From: Geodermatophilus nigrescens
GTDB lineage: Bacteria > Actinomycetota > Actinomycetes > Mycobacteriales > Geodermatophilaceae
Direction: 5' to 3'
Assembly: GCF_900129495.1 (NCBI RefSeq)
Contig: NZ_FQVX01000002.1
Location: 1,219,663-1,283,662, forward strand
Length of the DNA: 64,000 nt
A program made the translations under genes and the position numbers. Each line of letters begins with the position of its first letter. Within the stretch, counting starts at the first letter, position 1. Below the pieces are notes generated by a model that saw only the letters and a program-made list of their open reading frames with translations, did no database searches and was not told the origin of the DNA. Below are positions 1 through 8,651 of this stretch, piece after piece.

Positions 1-411
1 GAGCATCCAGGTCAGCTCGTGCTCGAAGACCTCGGCGTCGCCCTCGGTGGCGAAGTAGCCGTGCTCGCGACCGGCCGCGCCGTAGGTGAGCACCACGCGG
101 TCGATCAGCTGGCGCAGGCTGGTCTCCCGCTGCGGGGTGCCGACCGCGCCGCGGAAGTACTTCGTCGTGACGATGTTGGTGGCGTTGATGCTCCACTCGG
201 CGGGGAACTCCACGCCGCGCTGCTCGAAGTTGATCGAGCCGTCGCGCCAGTTGGTCATGACGACGTCGCGGCGCTCCCAGGTCACCTCGTCGTACGGGTG
301 CACACCGGCGGTGGTGAAGACGCGCTTGATCTTCAGGCCCTTCCCCCGGGTCGGCGCCTTGGCGGCGGCGCGACGCGTACGGCCTGCCACGCGGTCCTCG
401 GTCTCGGTCAC
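1..411 (-). CDS. nrdJ: Vitamin B12-dependent ribonucleotide reductase, N-terminal part (runs off the window)
   Basis: Class II ribonucleotide reductases reduce ribonucleotides to deoxyribonucleotides with adenosylcobalamin, independently of oxygen. Only the first 137 codons are inside the window. The translation starts MTETEDRVAGRTRR and continues through a basic stretch to GLKIKRVFTTAGVHPYDEV and later NATNIVTTKYFRGAVG, the typical N terminus of actinobacterial NrdJ. The start is a GTG preceded by GGGAGAG about 6 bases upstream, so it is leadered. It lies 133 bases downstream of nrdR in the same direction, the usual nrdR-nrdJ arrangement, so NrdR control is expected. The catalytic barrel and cysteines are outside the window. 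Family call is firm from position and sequence; activity cannot be judged from the fragment. Confidence 0.9.
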   Translation of the reverse strand, partial: MTETEDRVAGRTRRAAAKAPTRGKGLKIKRVFTTAGVHPYDEVTWERRDVVMTNWRDGSINFEQRGVEFPAEWSINATNIVTTKYFRGAVGTPQRETSLRQLIDRVVLTYGAAGREHGYFATEGDAEVFEHELTWML

Positions 412-544
412 GAGCTCTCCCTTGGTGATCGGTGCGGGCGGCTGGGGAAGAGAGCCGCCCCTGTTCTAGCGGGTGGTGCTGACGGTTCTGGCTGTCCTGC
501 GGGGGCCGTCGGCGGCGCTGCCGGCGGGTGGTGCTCGGGGATGG

Positions 545-1084
545 TCAGGTGCCCGCCGGGGCGCTGCGCCCGCCGCCCCGGCGGCGGGGCACCGGGGGCT
601 CGAGCTGCAGGCCGGGCAGGGGCGGGGTGCCGCCGCGGTGGTGGCGCTCCCGCAGCTCGGTGATCTCCTTCTCGAAGTCCTCGACCGAGGTGAAGGCGCG
701 GTACACGCTCGCGAAGCGCAGGTAGGCGACCTCGTCGAGCTCGCGCAGCGGCTGCAGGATGGCCAGCCCCACCTCGTTGCTCGGGACCTCGGCCACGCCG
801 CTCGCGCGGATGGTGTCCTCCACCTGCTGGGCCAGCTGCTGGAGCTGGTCCTCGTCGACCGGCCGGCCCTGGCAGGCGCGGCGCACACCGGCGACGACCT
901 TGGCGCGGTTGAAGGGCTCGCTGACACCGCTGCGCTTGACGACGGCGAGCACCGCCTCCTCCACGGTGGTGAAGCGGCGACCGCAGGCCGGGCACGAGCG
1001 GCGGCGGCGGGTGGTGGCCCCCTCGTCGGCCTCGCGCGAGTCGATCACCCGGCTGTCGGCGTTGTGGCAGAACGGGCAGCGCAC
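545..1084 (-). CDS. nrdR: Transcriptional repressor NrdR
   Basis: NrdR is a nucleotide-sensing repressor of ribonucleotide reductase genes. The 179-residue protein has the N-terminal zinc ribbon (Cys3, Cys6, Cys31, Cys34) with the conserved [15 protein letters not shown] segment. It is followed by an ATP-cone from about residue 46 to 136 ([16 protein letters not shown], then FASVYRAF). The C-terminal 30 residues are a basic, Pro/Gly-rich tail as in other actinobacteria. The GTG start has an almost perfect anti-Shine-Dalgarno complement, AGGAGGTGAACC, just upstream. Two NrdR-box-like repeats lie at 1193-1241, so autoregulation together with nrdJ is likely. Confidence 0.96.
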   Translation of the reverse strand: MRCPFCHNADSRVIDSREADEGATTRRRRSCPACGRRFTTVEEAVLAVVKRSGVSEPFNRAKVVAGVRRACQGRPVDEDQLQQLAQQVEDTIRASGVAEVPSNEVGLAILQPLRELDEVAYLRFASVYRAFTSVEDFEKEITELRERHHRGGTPPLPGLQLEPPVPRRRGGGRSAPAGT

Positions 1085-1192
1085 TGCGGTTCACCTCCTC
1101 CGCGGACGGTCGGGCTGTGGACCCCTCTGGGGACATCCGGTGGAGACGCCGGGGAAGACCTGAGGACGAGCTGTGGAGGACTTCCATCGGTG

Positions 1193-1241
1193 CAACTACT
1201 AGATGTAGGGGGACAGTAGGCCGCCCTCCACTACATCTGCA
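1193..1241 (-). promoter_or_regulatory. Putative tandem NrdR boxes upstream of nrdR
   Basis: Two similar elements face each other: CTACTAGATGTAG at 1196-1208 and CACTACATCTGCA at 1229-1241. Read on opposite strands both contain AGATGTAG. Their centres are about 32 bases apart, three helical turns, which is the spacing known for paired NrdR boxes. Position upstream of nrdR-nrdJ supports the reading. The match to the general NrdR-box consensus is partial, so the assignment is an inference. Confidence 0.5.
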
Positions 1242-1509
1242 AGACGATGCCGGGCGTGTCTCTTCCCGCGCGACGAGACCGTGACTCACTGGTGACCAGG
1301 CGCGAGCAGTTCTCCCAGCCGTCACACGACACGCCGCGGCGCCGCGCGTGTCGGCGCGCGGGAGGCCGGGAGGTGGCGTACACGCGACGGCCGGGGCACT
1401 GCCTCCGCGCGCTGCTCCGGGCACTGCTCCGGGCACTGCTCCGGGCACGCCGGAGGGACGCGGGAGCCGGCCGGACCGGCCCCCGCGGGACGTCCCGGGA
1501 GGAGCGCGC
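1242..1509. other. Intergenic stretch with a 12-bp tandem repeat
   Basis: Together with the nrdR promoter region this is the only gene-free gap of more than 300 bases in the window (1085-1509). It holds three perfect copies of CTGCTCCGGGCA at 1412-1423, 1424-1435 and 1436-1447. I see no credible ORF with a ribosome binding site, no tRNA and no clear terminator. Confidence 0.5.
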
Positions 1510-2160
1510 TCAGGCGGTGGGGACCGCCGGGCGGCCGCCGCGGGGGTTCGGCACGAGGTCGCCGAGCCGGATGGGGCGGGTGAGCAGGTCGGGCTCGGGC
1601 GCGGGCAGGCGCACCGCGGGCGCGACGACGGTCGCGTCACCGACGGGGGCCGCCACGGCAGGGGCCGCGACCGGGATCCCGGCCGGGTTCGCGGCAGAGG
1701 TGGCGGCAGGGTCCACGACGACCGCCGGCATCTCCGTCGTGAGCGCGCGGTGCCGGCCGGGGACGGCCTCGGCCGGCGCGCGGTGGCGGCCGGCGCCGGC
1801 GGCGCCGACGGCCGGCTGCTCGGCGGTGACGTCGCCGCCGTGCCGCCGGGACCGGCGCGACGCACGGGACGCGCGGCGCCCGCCGGCCGGCGCGCCGGAC
1901 CCCTGGTCGAGGACGGGCTCCGGGGCGGGAGCGGGGGCGAGCGCGAGGTGGCGCTCGGGCAGCCGCACGTCGACCAGGCCGACCCACGTGCCGGCGCCCT
2001 CGACGACCCCGGGCACGTCGGCCCGCAGTCGCACCCAGGCCTCGCACGCGCCCGTCGCGTCGTGCCGCCAGCCGAGCATCGCGCCCGGCACCCAGGCGCC
2101 CTCGACGAGCACCTCGACGTCCTGCGGGGACCCGAAGGACACCGCGGCCCTGCTGTTCAC
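1510..2160 (-). CDS. Hypothetical protein, small beta-rich N-terminal domain plus Ala/Pro-rich tail
   Basis: I do not recognise a named family. Residues 1-75 read like a compact beta domain (VEVLVEGAWVPGAMLGW, then TWVGLVDVRLP), reminiscent of SH3/Tudor-like folds. From about residue 80 the protein becomes a low-complexity Ala/Pro/Val region with basic patches and ends in a conserved-looking RPIRLGDLVPNPRGG motif. No signal peptide or membrane segment is visible. The chosen GTG is 13 bases from an AGGAG. A GTG at 2172 is an in-frame alternative but sits only one base from that AGGAG. It lies between the SOS-type LysM gene and nrdR in the same direction. Much longer open frames that include this region are GC-rich artefacts. 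Confidence 0.6.
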   Translation of the reverse strand: MNSRAAVSFGSPQDVEVLVEGAWVPGAMLGWRHDATGACEAWVRLRADVPGVVEGAGTWVGLVDVRLPERHLALAPAPAPEPVLDQGSGAPAGGRRASRASRRSRRHGGDVTAEQPAVGAAGAGRHRAPAEAVPGRHRALTTEMPAVVVDPAATSAANPAGIPVAAPAVAAPVGDATVVAPAVRLPAPEPDLLTRPIRLGDLVPNPRGGRPAVPTA

Positions 2161-2306
2161 GGCTGCTGACACGCTCCTGACCGTAGGTGCCGATCCGACC
2201 TCGGCGGGTGAGCGACCGGGGGCCGATCGTTGACGAACTCCCGCCGCGCTTCTCGTCACTTCTCCGACCACCACACCGACACCGGCCTCAGCACCCGGGA
2301 CCCGGC

Positions 2307-2948
2307 TCAGGGCAGCCGGAGCACCTGGCCGACCTCGACGACGGAGCCCTCGAGGTCGTTGAGCGCCTCGATCGCGTCGACGACGGCGCGCACGTCCTGG
2401 TCGTCGCGGGCGACCTCCGCGGCGATCGACCACACGGTGTCCCCCTCCCCCACCACGACGCTGCTGCCGGCGGCCAGCTGCAGCCCCTCGTCGGGCGCGA
2501 GGACCTCCCGGCCCAGCACCGCGCCGCCCACCCCGGCGGCGAGCACGAGGACGGCGACGAGCCGCCGCCCGCGGCCGGTTAGCCGGACCGGCACCGGGGC
2601 GGGCGCGGCCGGACGGCGGCCGGACCCCCGCGCGGGCTCGGCGCGCACCGGGCGGCCACCGGGCCGCGCCGGGTCGCGCCGGGTGCGCGGCGCCTCGGCG
2701 GCCGGACCGGCGGAGGGACCCGTGGCCCGCGGCGCCGCGACGGCCCGCCGGTCGGGCACCGGGCGCAGGTGACCGGCCACGCGCGGACCGGAGCCCGGCA
2801 GCGCGCCCGCCTCCCCCACGGCGCCGGCGGGCCGGCGCGGCGGCGTCCGGCGGGCCGCGGGCGCCGGTGCCCGCTCGTCGAGGAGCGGCCGCCACGGCAC
2901 CCGCACCGCCGCGTCGAACTCGAGCACTGCCTGCCGCACGCCGCCCAT
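2307..2948 (-). CDS. LysM-domain membrane protein, SOS-regulated, divergent from lexA
   Basis: The 213-residue protein has a basic, Pro/Ala/Arg-rich N-terminal half and one hydrophobic segment near residues 135-152 ([17 protein letters not shown]). A C-terminal LysM module follows ([20 protein letters not shown], then a short turn and [11 protein letters not shown]), which should sit outside the membrane and bind peptidoglycan. The ATG has GAGGAGG 9 bases upstream. A perfect SOS box lies 27 bases upstream. The arrangement matches LysM genes divergent from lexA in other Gram-positives (YneA in Bacillus, Rv2719c in mycobacteria), which delay division or alter the wall after DNA damage. That role is inferred from context; sequence outside LysM is poorly conserved. 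Confidence 0.85.
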   Translation of the reverse strand: MGGVRQAVLEFDAAVRVPWRPLLDERAPAPAARRTPPRRPAGAVGEAGALPGSGPRVAGHLRPVPDRRAVAAPRATGPSAGPAAEAPRTRRDPARPGGRPVRAEPARGSGRRPAAPAPVPVRLTGRGRRLVAVLVLAAGVGGAVLGREVLAPDEGLQLAAGSSVVVGEGDTVWSIAAEVARDDQDVRAVVDAIEALNDLEGSVVEVGQVLRLP

Positions 2949-2974
2949 GACCCGCTCCTCCTCGTCGACCGCCC

Positions 2975-2990
2975 TCGAACGCGCGTTCGA
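2975..2990. promoter_or_regulatory. SOS box (LexA operator), LysM-gene side
   Basis: TCGAACgcgcGTTCGA is a perfect palindromic match to the Gram-positive/actinobacterial LexA operator. It lies 27 bases upstream of the LysM-gene ATG and is expected to repress that gene until RecA-induced LexA cleavage. Confidence 0.92.
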
Positions 2991-3054
2991 TTCGAACGTC
3001 TGTGCGATGTCTACCGCATGCCCCCGACGAGGTCGACACGACACCGCGGGTGTT

Positions 3055-3070
3055 TCGAACACACGTTTGA
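3055..3070. promoter_or_regulatory. SOS box (LexA operator), lexA side
   Basis: TCGAACacacGTTTGA differs from the consensus palindrome by one base in the right half-site. It lies about 170 bases upstream of the lexA start and 80 bases from the first box. The slightly weaker match fits autoregulation of lexA. Confidence 0.88.
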
Positions 3071-3240
3071 AGTGGCGGCCCCGAGGCGCTACGGTCCGAC
3101 CAGCACCCCGTCCGTCCGGTGTCCCCCGCGGGACGTCCGTCCGCTCCCTCCCGGTCCACCCGGGAGCCGGGCGGCCGCCCGGGCGGCACGGCAACCGAGC
3201 AGGAGACCAGGTCGCGGCACGCGGCCGGCGAGGAGGAGAC

Positions 3241-4044
3241 GTGGCGGGCACGAGCGGGACCGGCCGGCGCACGGACGGCGAGACGGCGCGGGGCACCACG
3301 GCCTCTCGCCGCCCGGCCGCCCGGCGGGGAGCGGACGCCGGGGGCGCCGCCACCGCCACGGGCACCGCCGCGGTGCGCACCTTCCCCGACCGGGCCGAGG
3401 CCGGCGACGGGCTCACCCAGCGCCAGCGCCGGGTCCTCGAGGTCATCCGCGACTCGATCGAGCGCCGCGGCTACCCGCCCTCGGTCCGGGAGATCGGCGA
3501 GGCGGTCGGCCTGTCGTCGGCGTCGTCGGTCGCCCACCAACTGTCGGTGCTGCAGAAGAAGGGCTGGCTGCGGCGCGATCCGAACCGCCCCCGCGCGCTG
3601 GACGTCCGGCTGCCCGGCGACACCGCCGCCGAGTCGGCGCCGGCCGCCCCGGCCGCCGACGGCACGGCCGCCCCCACCTACGTCCCGCTGGTCGGCCGGA
3701 TCGCCGCCGGTGGCCCGGTGCTGGCCGAGCAGGCGGTCGAGGACGTCTTCCCGCTGCCGCGCGAGCTCGTCGGCGACGGCACGCTGTTCATGCTCAAGGT
3801 CGCCGGTGACTCGATGGTCGACGCGGCCATCTGCGACGGCGACTGGGTCGTCGTGCGCCAGCAGCCGACCGCGGAGAACGGCGAGATCGTGGCCGCGATG
3901 CTCGACGGCGAGGCCACGGTGAAGACCTACAAGCGGCGCGACGGGCACGTGTGGCTGCTGCCGCACAACCCGGCGTACGAGCCCATCCCGGGCGACGAGG
4001 CGACCATCCTCGGCCGGGTGGTCACCGTCCTGCGCCGGGTCTGA
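3241..4044 (+). CDS. lexA: SOS repressor LexA
   Basis: LexA represses DNA-damage genes and self-cleaves when RecA filaments form. The 267-residue protein has a winged HTH at about residues 58-123 ([15 protein letters not shown], then [11 protein letters not shown] and SSVAHQL). The S24 peptidase domain has the cleavage site Ala156-Gly157, catalytic Ser191 (VAGDSMVDA) and Lys228 (ATVKTYKRR). An Ala/Gly-rich extension of about 55 residues precedes the HTH, longer than usual. The GTG start has AGGAGGAG at the correct distance; an upstream in-frame ATG at 2947 would put coding sequence across the promoter and is rejected. Regulated by the SOS box at 3055 and divergent from the LysM gene. Confidence 0.97.
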   Translation: MAGTSGTGRRTDGETARGTTASRRPAARRGADAGGAATATGTAAVRTFPDRAEAGDGLTQRQRRVLEVIRDSIERRGYPPSVREIGEAVGLSSASSVAHQLSVLQKKGWLRRDPNRPRALDVRLPGDTAAESAPAAPAADGTAAPTYVPLVGRIAAGGPVLAEQAVEDVFPLPRELVGDGTLFMLKVAGDSMVDAAICDGDWVVVRQQPTAENGEIVAAMLDGEATVKTYKRRDGHVWLLPHNPAYEPIPGDEATILGRVVTVLRRV

Positions 4045-4052
4045 CGACAGCT

Positions 4053-4084
4053 CCCGGGGTCCGGCCCGCGCGCCGGACCCCGGG
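4053..4084. terminator. Bidirectional hairpin between convergent lexA and the propeller-like gene
   Basis: A perfect 13-bp stem (CCCGGGGTCCGGC at 4053-4065 pairing with 4072-4084) with a 6-base loop sits between convergent genes. It has no clear U-tract, as is common in high-GC actinobacteria. Confidence 0.75.
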
Positions 4085-4114
4085 CGGGTCCGGGGCGACC
4101 CGCGGGCGGTCGCG

Positions 4115-5203
4115 TCAGGCGGCGGGCGGCTGGTCGGGCGAGCGCCGCCAGCGCAGCCGCCCGGCGAGCCACACGAGCAGGGTGGCCACCGCGGCGGCGA
4201 GCAGCCCCGCGGCCAGCGGGGGCGTGCCGTCGTCGCCGCCGTCGAGCAGGCCCGACGGCCCGGCAGCGGTCGACGCGGGCGTCGCGGGTGCCGCCGTCTC
4301 CGCGGGGACGGGCACGAGCGTGACGTCCCCGGGCAGGCCCTCCCCCGCCACCAGCAGCGCGCCGCCGTCGGCAGTGAAGGACACCGCCTCCCCCTGCGGC
4401 GCGTCGGGGAGCGCCACCCGCACCGGCTCGCCGGCGAGCGCGGCCGGGACGTCGGAGCCGGCGAGCGGCCAGACGTAGGCGTCGGTGTAGGTGCGCAGCG
4501 CGATGCGGCTGCCGTCGCGCGCCACCGCGCCACCGGTCACCAGCAGCTGTCCCGCGCGGCCGACCGGCCCGCCCGGCGTGCCGGTCAGGGTGAAGGTCAC
4601 CGTCCCGACGTCGGCCAGCGCGACCGTGCCGCCGTCGACCAGCGGCGCCGCGGGGCGGTAGACGTGGCTCGCGCCCAGCACCTCCTTGGTCACGATGTAC
4701 GGCGTCCCGTCGGGGGCCACGAGCAGCGCCTCGGCGTCGTGCGGCCCGTCGGGATAGGTGAGCCGGTACAGCGCCGTGCCGCCGTCGGGGCGCAGCGCGA
4801 TGAGCGCGACGGTCGCCCGGGTGGCGTTGTTGTCGCCGGTGTCGGCCAGCCACACGGTGCCGTCGGCGCCGACGCCGAGGTCCTCGGGGTCGTAGGGGTC
4901 CAGCGGCGCGGTGGTCACGTCGACGACCTGGCACCCGCCGTCGAGGACGGCGACGCTCACCTGGTCCCCGCCGTCGGGGATGGCCAGCATCCGCTCGCCG
5001 ACGTCGACGAGCCCGGACAGCTCGGCGAGCCGCGGGTCGGTCACCTGGCAGCGCACCGACGGCGCGCCCGTCTCCTCCGCGCGGGCGGGGGCCGCGAGCA
5101 GCGCGGGCAGCAGGGCGAGCGCGAGGGCCGGCGCGAGGACCGCGGCCGATGCCCGTCCCGTGCGCGCGGTCGCGCTAGGCGGGAGGACGGCCGGCTCGGG
5201 CAC
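4115..5203 (-). CDS. Secreted, membrane-anchored beta-propeller-like protein
   Basis: The 362-residue product has a signal peptide (hydrophobic residues about 21-40, AxA-type site near PARA-EE). A repetitive extracellular region follows with motifs such as DPYDPEDLGVGADGTVWLAD, DGTPYIV and DGSRIALRTYTDAYVW, which suggest beta-propeller blades. A C-terminal hydrophobic helix (LAAGLLAAAVATLLVWLAG) and basic residues end the protein, giving a type-I membrane topology. No catalytic motif is evident. The GTG start overlaps the end of the PAP2 gene by 29 bases, so the two are probably cotranscribed. Function is unknown; the propeller assignment is by pattern only. Confidence 0.75.
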   Translation of the reverse strand: MPEPAVLPPSATARTGRASAAVLAPALALALLPALLAAPARAEETGAPSVRCQVTDPRLAELSGLVDVGERMLAIPDGGDQVSVAVLDGGCQVVDVTTAPLDPYDPEDLGVGADGTVWLADTGDNNATRATVALIALRPDGGTALYRLTYPDGPHDAEALLVAPDGTPYIVTKEVLGASHVYRPAAPLVDGGTVALADVGTVTFTLTGTPGGPVGRAGQLLVTGGAVARDGSRIALRTYTDAYVWPLAGSDVPAALAGEPVRVALPDAPQGEAVSFTADGGALLVAGEGLPGDVTLVPVPAETAAPATPASTAAGPSGLLDGGDDGTPPLAAGLLAAAVATLLVWLAGRLRWRRSPDQPPAA

Positions 5204-5924
5204 TCGCCCAGCGTGACAGGACGGATGCGTCGAGTGCGTGCACCACGCCCAGGAGGAGCAGCCCGACGGCCGCGCCGACGACCGCGTCGGTGACCCAGTG
5301 GAAGTCCAGCGACACCATCGCGATCCCGGTGGCGACCGGGCCGACGACGGCGAGCCACCACAGCAGCGTCTGCACGCGCGGGGGCAGGGCGTACTCGGCG
5401 GCCTGCCAGCGCGCGACGCCCCACATGAGCACGGCGTTGGCCACGTGCCCGGAGGGGTAGCTGGCGCCGTCGCGGTGGAAGAAGGACCCCGGGTAGGCGG
5501 GGGCGGTCCGGCCGGTGCCGAACTTGAAGGCGTAGACCACGACGGTGAGCAGGACCAGCGCAGTGAGCACCCGGACCAGGGGCAGCAGGGTGCGCCCGCG
5601 CACGCACAGCCAGGCCACCAGCCCGGCGAAGACGATGAGGATGGTGCCGCGGCCGCCGACCTGGGTGACCACCCAGACCGGCCAGTAGGCCGGCGAGTCC
5701 CGCAGGTCCCAGCGGCTCACGACCTCCGAGACCTGCAGGTCCAGCCGCTCGAGGACGCCGCGGCTGAGCAGGTCGGCGGTGACCGCGACTGTCACGGCGA
5801 ACGCGACCAGCAGCAGCCACCACGGCGGCCGGCCCGCGCGCACGGCGGGCGGCGGCACGGACGCGTCGCCGTCGGCCGGCGTCCCGCCCCGCACGGCGCC
5901 GCTCATGACACGGCCGCTGGTCAC
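5175..5924 (-). CDS. PAP2-family membrane phosphatase
   Basis: Type-2 phosphatidic acid phosphatase family enzymes dephosphorylate lipid phosphates such as undecaprenyl or phosphatidyl phosphates at the membrane. The 249-residue protein has about six hydrophobic segments and the three signature motifs: KFGTGRTAP (KxxxxxxRP-like), YPSGHVAN (PSGH) and SLDFHWVTD (with the catalytic His and Asp). The start is set at a GTG because TACCGT lies exactly 6 bases upstream, a leaderless -10 seen repeatedly in this window. An ATG at 5906 is possible. It overlaps the downstream propeller-like gene. Confidence 0.87.
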   Translation of the reverse strand: MTSGRVMSGAVRGGTPADGDASVPPPAVRAGRPPWWLLLVAFAVTVAVTADLLSRGVLERLDLQVSEVVSRWDLRDSPAYWPVWVVTQVGGRGTILIVFAGLVAWLCVRGRTLLPLVRVLTALVLLTVVVYAFKFGTGRTAPAYPGSFFHRDGASYPSGHVANAVLMWGVARWQAAEYALPPRVQTLLWWLAVVGPVATGIAMVSLDFHWVTDAVVGAAVGLLLLGVVHALDASVLSRWASARAGRPPA

Positions 5925-5930
5925 GTCGTC

Positions 5931-5936
5931 ACGGTA
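5931..5936 (-). promoter_or_regulatory. Leaderless -10 element of the PAP2 gene
   Basis: On the minus strand TACCGT ends 6 bases before the GTG. No Shine-Dalgarno is present, so transcription probably begins at the start codon. Confidence 0.6.
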
Positions 5937-6047
5937 CCGGCCCGTGACCCACCCGTGACCTCCCGAACGGGGGACGGCGAGCCGCCCGGGTGACCGGCGG
6001 GGGCCGGACACCCGGGCGGACGCCGGGAGGGGACGCGGGAGGAGCGG

Positions 6048-7544
6048 TCAGGCGACGGGGACGGCGAACCGCTCGAGCGCCGCGGCCAGGCCCCCGTCGA
6101 CGCGGGCGGTCAGCCGGGTGCCGGCCGCCTCGTGCAGCTCGCTGAGCACCTCGCCGTCGCGGTGCACGCGGGCCACCAGGTCGCCCCGGTCGTAGGGCAC
6201 CAGCACCTCGACCTCGACGTCGGGGTGCGGCAGCCGCGCCGACACGATCTCGCGCAGCTTCTCGATGCCCTCGCCGGTGCGCGCCGAGACCGACACCGCG
6301 CCGGGCAGCGCCTGACGGAGGGTGAGCACGTCGTCCTCGGTCATGGCGTCGACCTTGTTGACGACGACGAGCTCCGGCACCGCGGCGGCGTCAATCTCGC
6401 GCAGCACCACGTGCACCGCGTCGATCTGGCCGAGCGGGTCGGGGTCGGAGCCGTCGACCACGTGCAGCAGCAGGTCGGCGCCGGCCACCTCCTCCAGCGT
6501 CGACCGGAACGCGTCGACGAGCTGGTGGGGCAGGTGCCGCACGAACCCGACGGTGTCGGTGAGCGTGTACTCGCGGCCGTCGGGCGACTGGGCCCGGCGC
6601 ACCGTCGGGTCGAGGGTGGCGAACAGCGCGTCCTCCACCAGCACGCCCGCCCCGGTCAGCCGGTTGAGCAGGCTCGACTTGCCGGCGTTGGTGTAGCCGG
6701 CGATCGCCACGCTCGGGACGGCGTTGCGGCCGCGGGCCGAGCGCTGGGTGGCGCGCGCGGTGGCCATGCCGGCGATCTCGCGGCGCAGCTTGCTCACCCG
6801 CGCGCGGATCCGCCGGCGGTCGGTCTCGATCTTCGTCTCACCGGGACCGCGGGTACCGATGCCGCCACCGCCGGCGACGCGGCCACCGGCCTGCCGGGAC
6901 AGCGACTCACCCCAGCCGCGCAGGCGCGGCAGCATGTACTGCATCTGCGCCAGCTCGACCTGGGCCTTGCCCTCCCGGCTGGTGGCGTGCTGGGCGAAGA
7001 TGTCGAGGATCAGCGCGGTCCGGTCGACCACCTTCACCTTGAGGATCTTCTCCAGCGCGTTGAGCTGGCCGGGGGTCAGCTCGCCGTCGGCGATGACGGT
7101 GTCGGCGCCGGTCGCGGCCACGATGTCGCGGATCTCGGCGGCCTTGCCCGAGCCCACGTAGGTGCCGGCGTCGGGCTTGTCGCGCCGCTGGCTCACGGCC
7201 TCGAGCACCTCCGAGCCCGCCGTCTCGGCGAGCGCGGCCAGCTCGGCCAGCGAGCGGTCGGCGTCGGCCTGGGTGCCCTCGGTCCAGACGCCCACGAGCA
7301 CCACGCGCTCGAGGCGCAGCTGCCGGTACTCGACCTCGCTGACGTCGGCGAGCTCGGTGGACAGGCCCGCCACGCGGCGCAGCGCGCCACGCGCCTCGAG
7401 GTCGTAGGAGCCGGTGGTCCCGTCGACGTCGTCGGGGGTGTCCCACTGCCCGGCCGGGGCGGGGCGGACGTCGGCCGGCGAGGCGGCACGGTCGGCCCGG
7501 TCCTGTGCGTCGGCGAGCACGGCGCGGTTCTGTGCGGTCGTCAT
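6048..7544 (-). CDS. hflX: Ribosome-associated GTPase HflX
   Basis: HflX is a GTPase that binds the 50S subunit and splits stalled 70S ribosomes. The 498-residue protein has the N-terminal HflX domain (EVEYRQLRLERVVLVGVW, SGKAAEIRDIV, VKVVDRTALILDIFAQHA) and the Gly-rich linker GGGIGTRGPGETKIETDRRR. The GTPase domain has G1 GYTNAGKSSLLN, G3 DTVGF and G4 NKVD. The first 70 residues are variable and acidic. The ATG at 7544 is preferred because CACATT lies 7 bases upstream on the minus strand; an in-frame ATG at 7607 would add 21 residues. It stands alone between PAP2 and a small acidic gene and is divergent from the latter. Confidence 0.95.
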   Translation of the reverse strand: MTTAQNRAVLADAQDRADRAASPADVRPAPAGQWDTPDDVDGTTGSYDLEARGALRRVAGLSTELADVSEVEYRQLRLERVVLVGVWTEGTQADADRSLAELAALAETAGSEVLEAVSQRRDKPDAGTYVGSGKAAEIRDIVAATGADTVIADGELTPGQLNALEKILKVKVVDRTALILDIFAQHATSREGKAQVELAQMQYMLPRLRGWGESLSRQAGGRVAGGGGIGTRGPGETKIETDRRRIRARVSKLRREIAGMATARATQRSARGRNAVPSVAIAGYTNAGKSSLLNRLTGAGVLVEDALFATLDPTVRRAQSPDGREYTLTDTVGFVRHLPHQLVDAFRSTLEEVAGADLLLHVVDGSDPDPLGQIDAVHVVLREIDAAAVPELVVVNKVDAMTEDDVLTLRQALPGAVSVSARTGEGIEKLREIVSARLPHPDVEVEVLVPYDRGDLVARVHRDGEVLSELHEAAGTRLTARVDGGLAAALERFAVPVA

Positions 7545-7707
7545 CACGTCCAATGTGACACGGGCGGGAGCGGCGGTCACCTGGGTTGTCTTCTCTGCAG
7601 TCGTCATACGCCGGGTACAACACCGGAACGGGTCAGGTGCATCCCGCGGGGAGCCGGGTAGGGCGCGACGAGGACCACGACGACGACGCCGACCCCAGGA
7701 GGCACCC

Positions 7708-7923
7708 GTGAGCACCAGCAGCAGCGAGGGCATCGAGGACCCGGGCCGCGACCCCGCCGGCCTCGAGGTCCCCCGCAACCCCTTCGGCGGCGCCGACCAG
7801 GACACCGGTCGCGGCGAGCCGCGCGGCACCGGCAACGTGGGCCCCGGCGACAAGCCGGAGGCGCCGACCGACGAGCCGGAGACCCGCGCCGACACCCCGG
7901 ACGACCCCGCGGCCGACCGCTAG
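7708..7923 (+). CDS. Small acidic hypothetical protein (71 aa)
   Basis: The protein is highly acidic, Pro/Gly/Glu-rich and apparently disordered, with no Cys, no membrane segment and no recognisable domain. Support for the gene is a GTG start with a full AGGAGG 5 bases upstream (7697-7702), strong third-position GC and a terminator just after the stop. Similar short acidic proteins of unknown function are common in actinobacteria. It is divergent from hflX and convergent with the TetR gene. I cannot assign a function. Confidence 0.7.
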   Translation: MSTSSSEGIEDPGRDPAGLEVPRNPFGGADQDTGRGEPRGTGNVGPGDKPEAPTDEPETRADTPDDPAADR

Positions 7924-7929
7924 CGGCAG

Positions 7930-7959
7930 CCGGCCGGGTCCCGCTGCGGGCCCGGCCGG
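7930..7959. terminator. Bidirectional hairpin between the 71-aa gene and the TetR gene
   Basis: CCGGCCGGGtCCC at 7930-7942 pairs with GGGcCCGGCCGG at 7948-7959 around a 5-base loop with one internal irregularity. It fills the gap between convergent stops. Confidence 0.65.
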
Positions 7960-7960
7960 G

Positions 7961-8575
<615 letters not shown>

Positions 8576-8593
8576 GACCGCATCCTGCCACTG

Positions 8594-8638
8594 ATGTTGA
8601 CGCCGTTCACACCTCGGCCTATGTTGATGCCGTTCACA
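8594..8638. promoter_or_regulatory. Two TetR operators overlapping a consensus promoter
   Basis: Two 18-bp direct copies, ATGTTGACGCCGTTCACA (8594-8611) and ATGTTGATGCCGTTCACA (8621-8638), are spaced 27 bases apart. Each is an imperfect palindrome of the form TGTnnAcGnCgTnnACA. The plus-strand promoter is embedded in them: TTGACG at 8597-8602, a 17-base spacer, then TATGTT at 8620-8625. AGGAGG and a GTG follow. Repressor bound at both copies would cover both the -35 and the -10. Confidence 0.8.
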
Positions 8639-8651
8639 CAGGAGGTGTGCG

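Noticed and set aside
412..544. Possible adenosylcobalamin riboswitch upstream of nrdJ
   Set aside because: The gap is only 133 bases and I see no B12-box-like element; control by NrdR is more likely.
2947..3240. Upstream in-frame ATG that would extend LexA by 98 residues
   Set aside because: It would put the coding region through both SOS boxes; the GTG at 3241 has AGGAGGAG at the right distance.
1510..4533. A 1007-codon open frame on the minus strand across the lexA region
   Set aside because: It is antisense to lexA and lies across the SOS boxes; only the last 216 codons behave like a gene.
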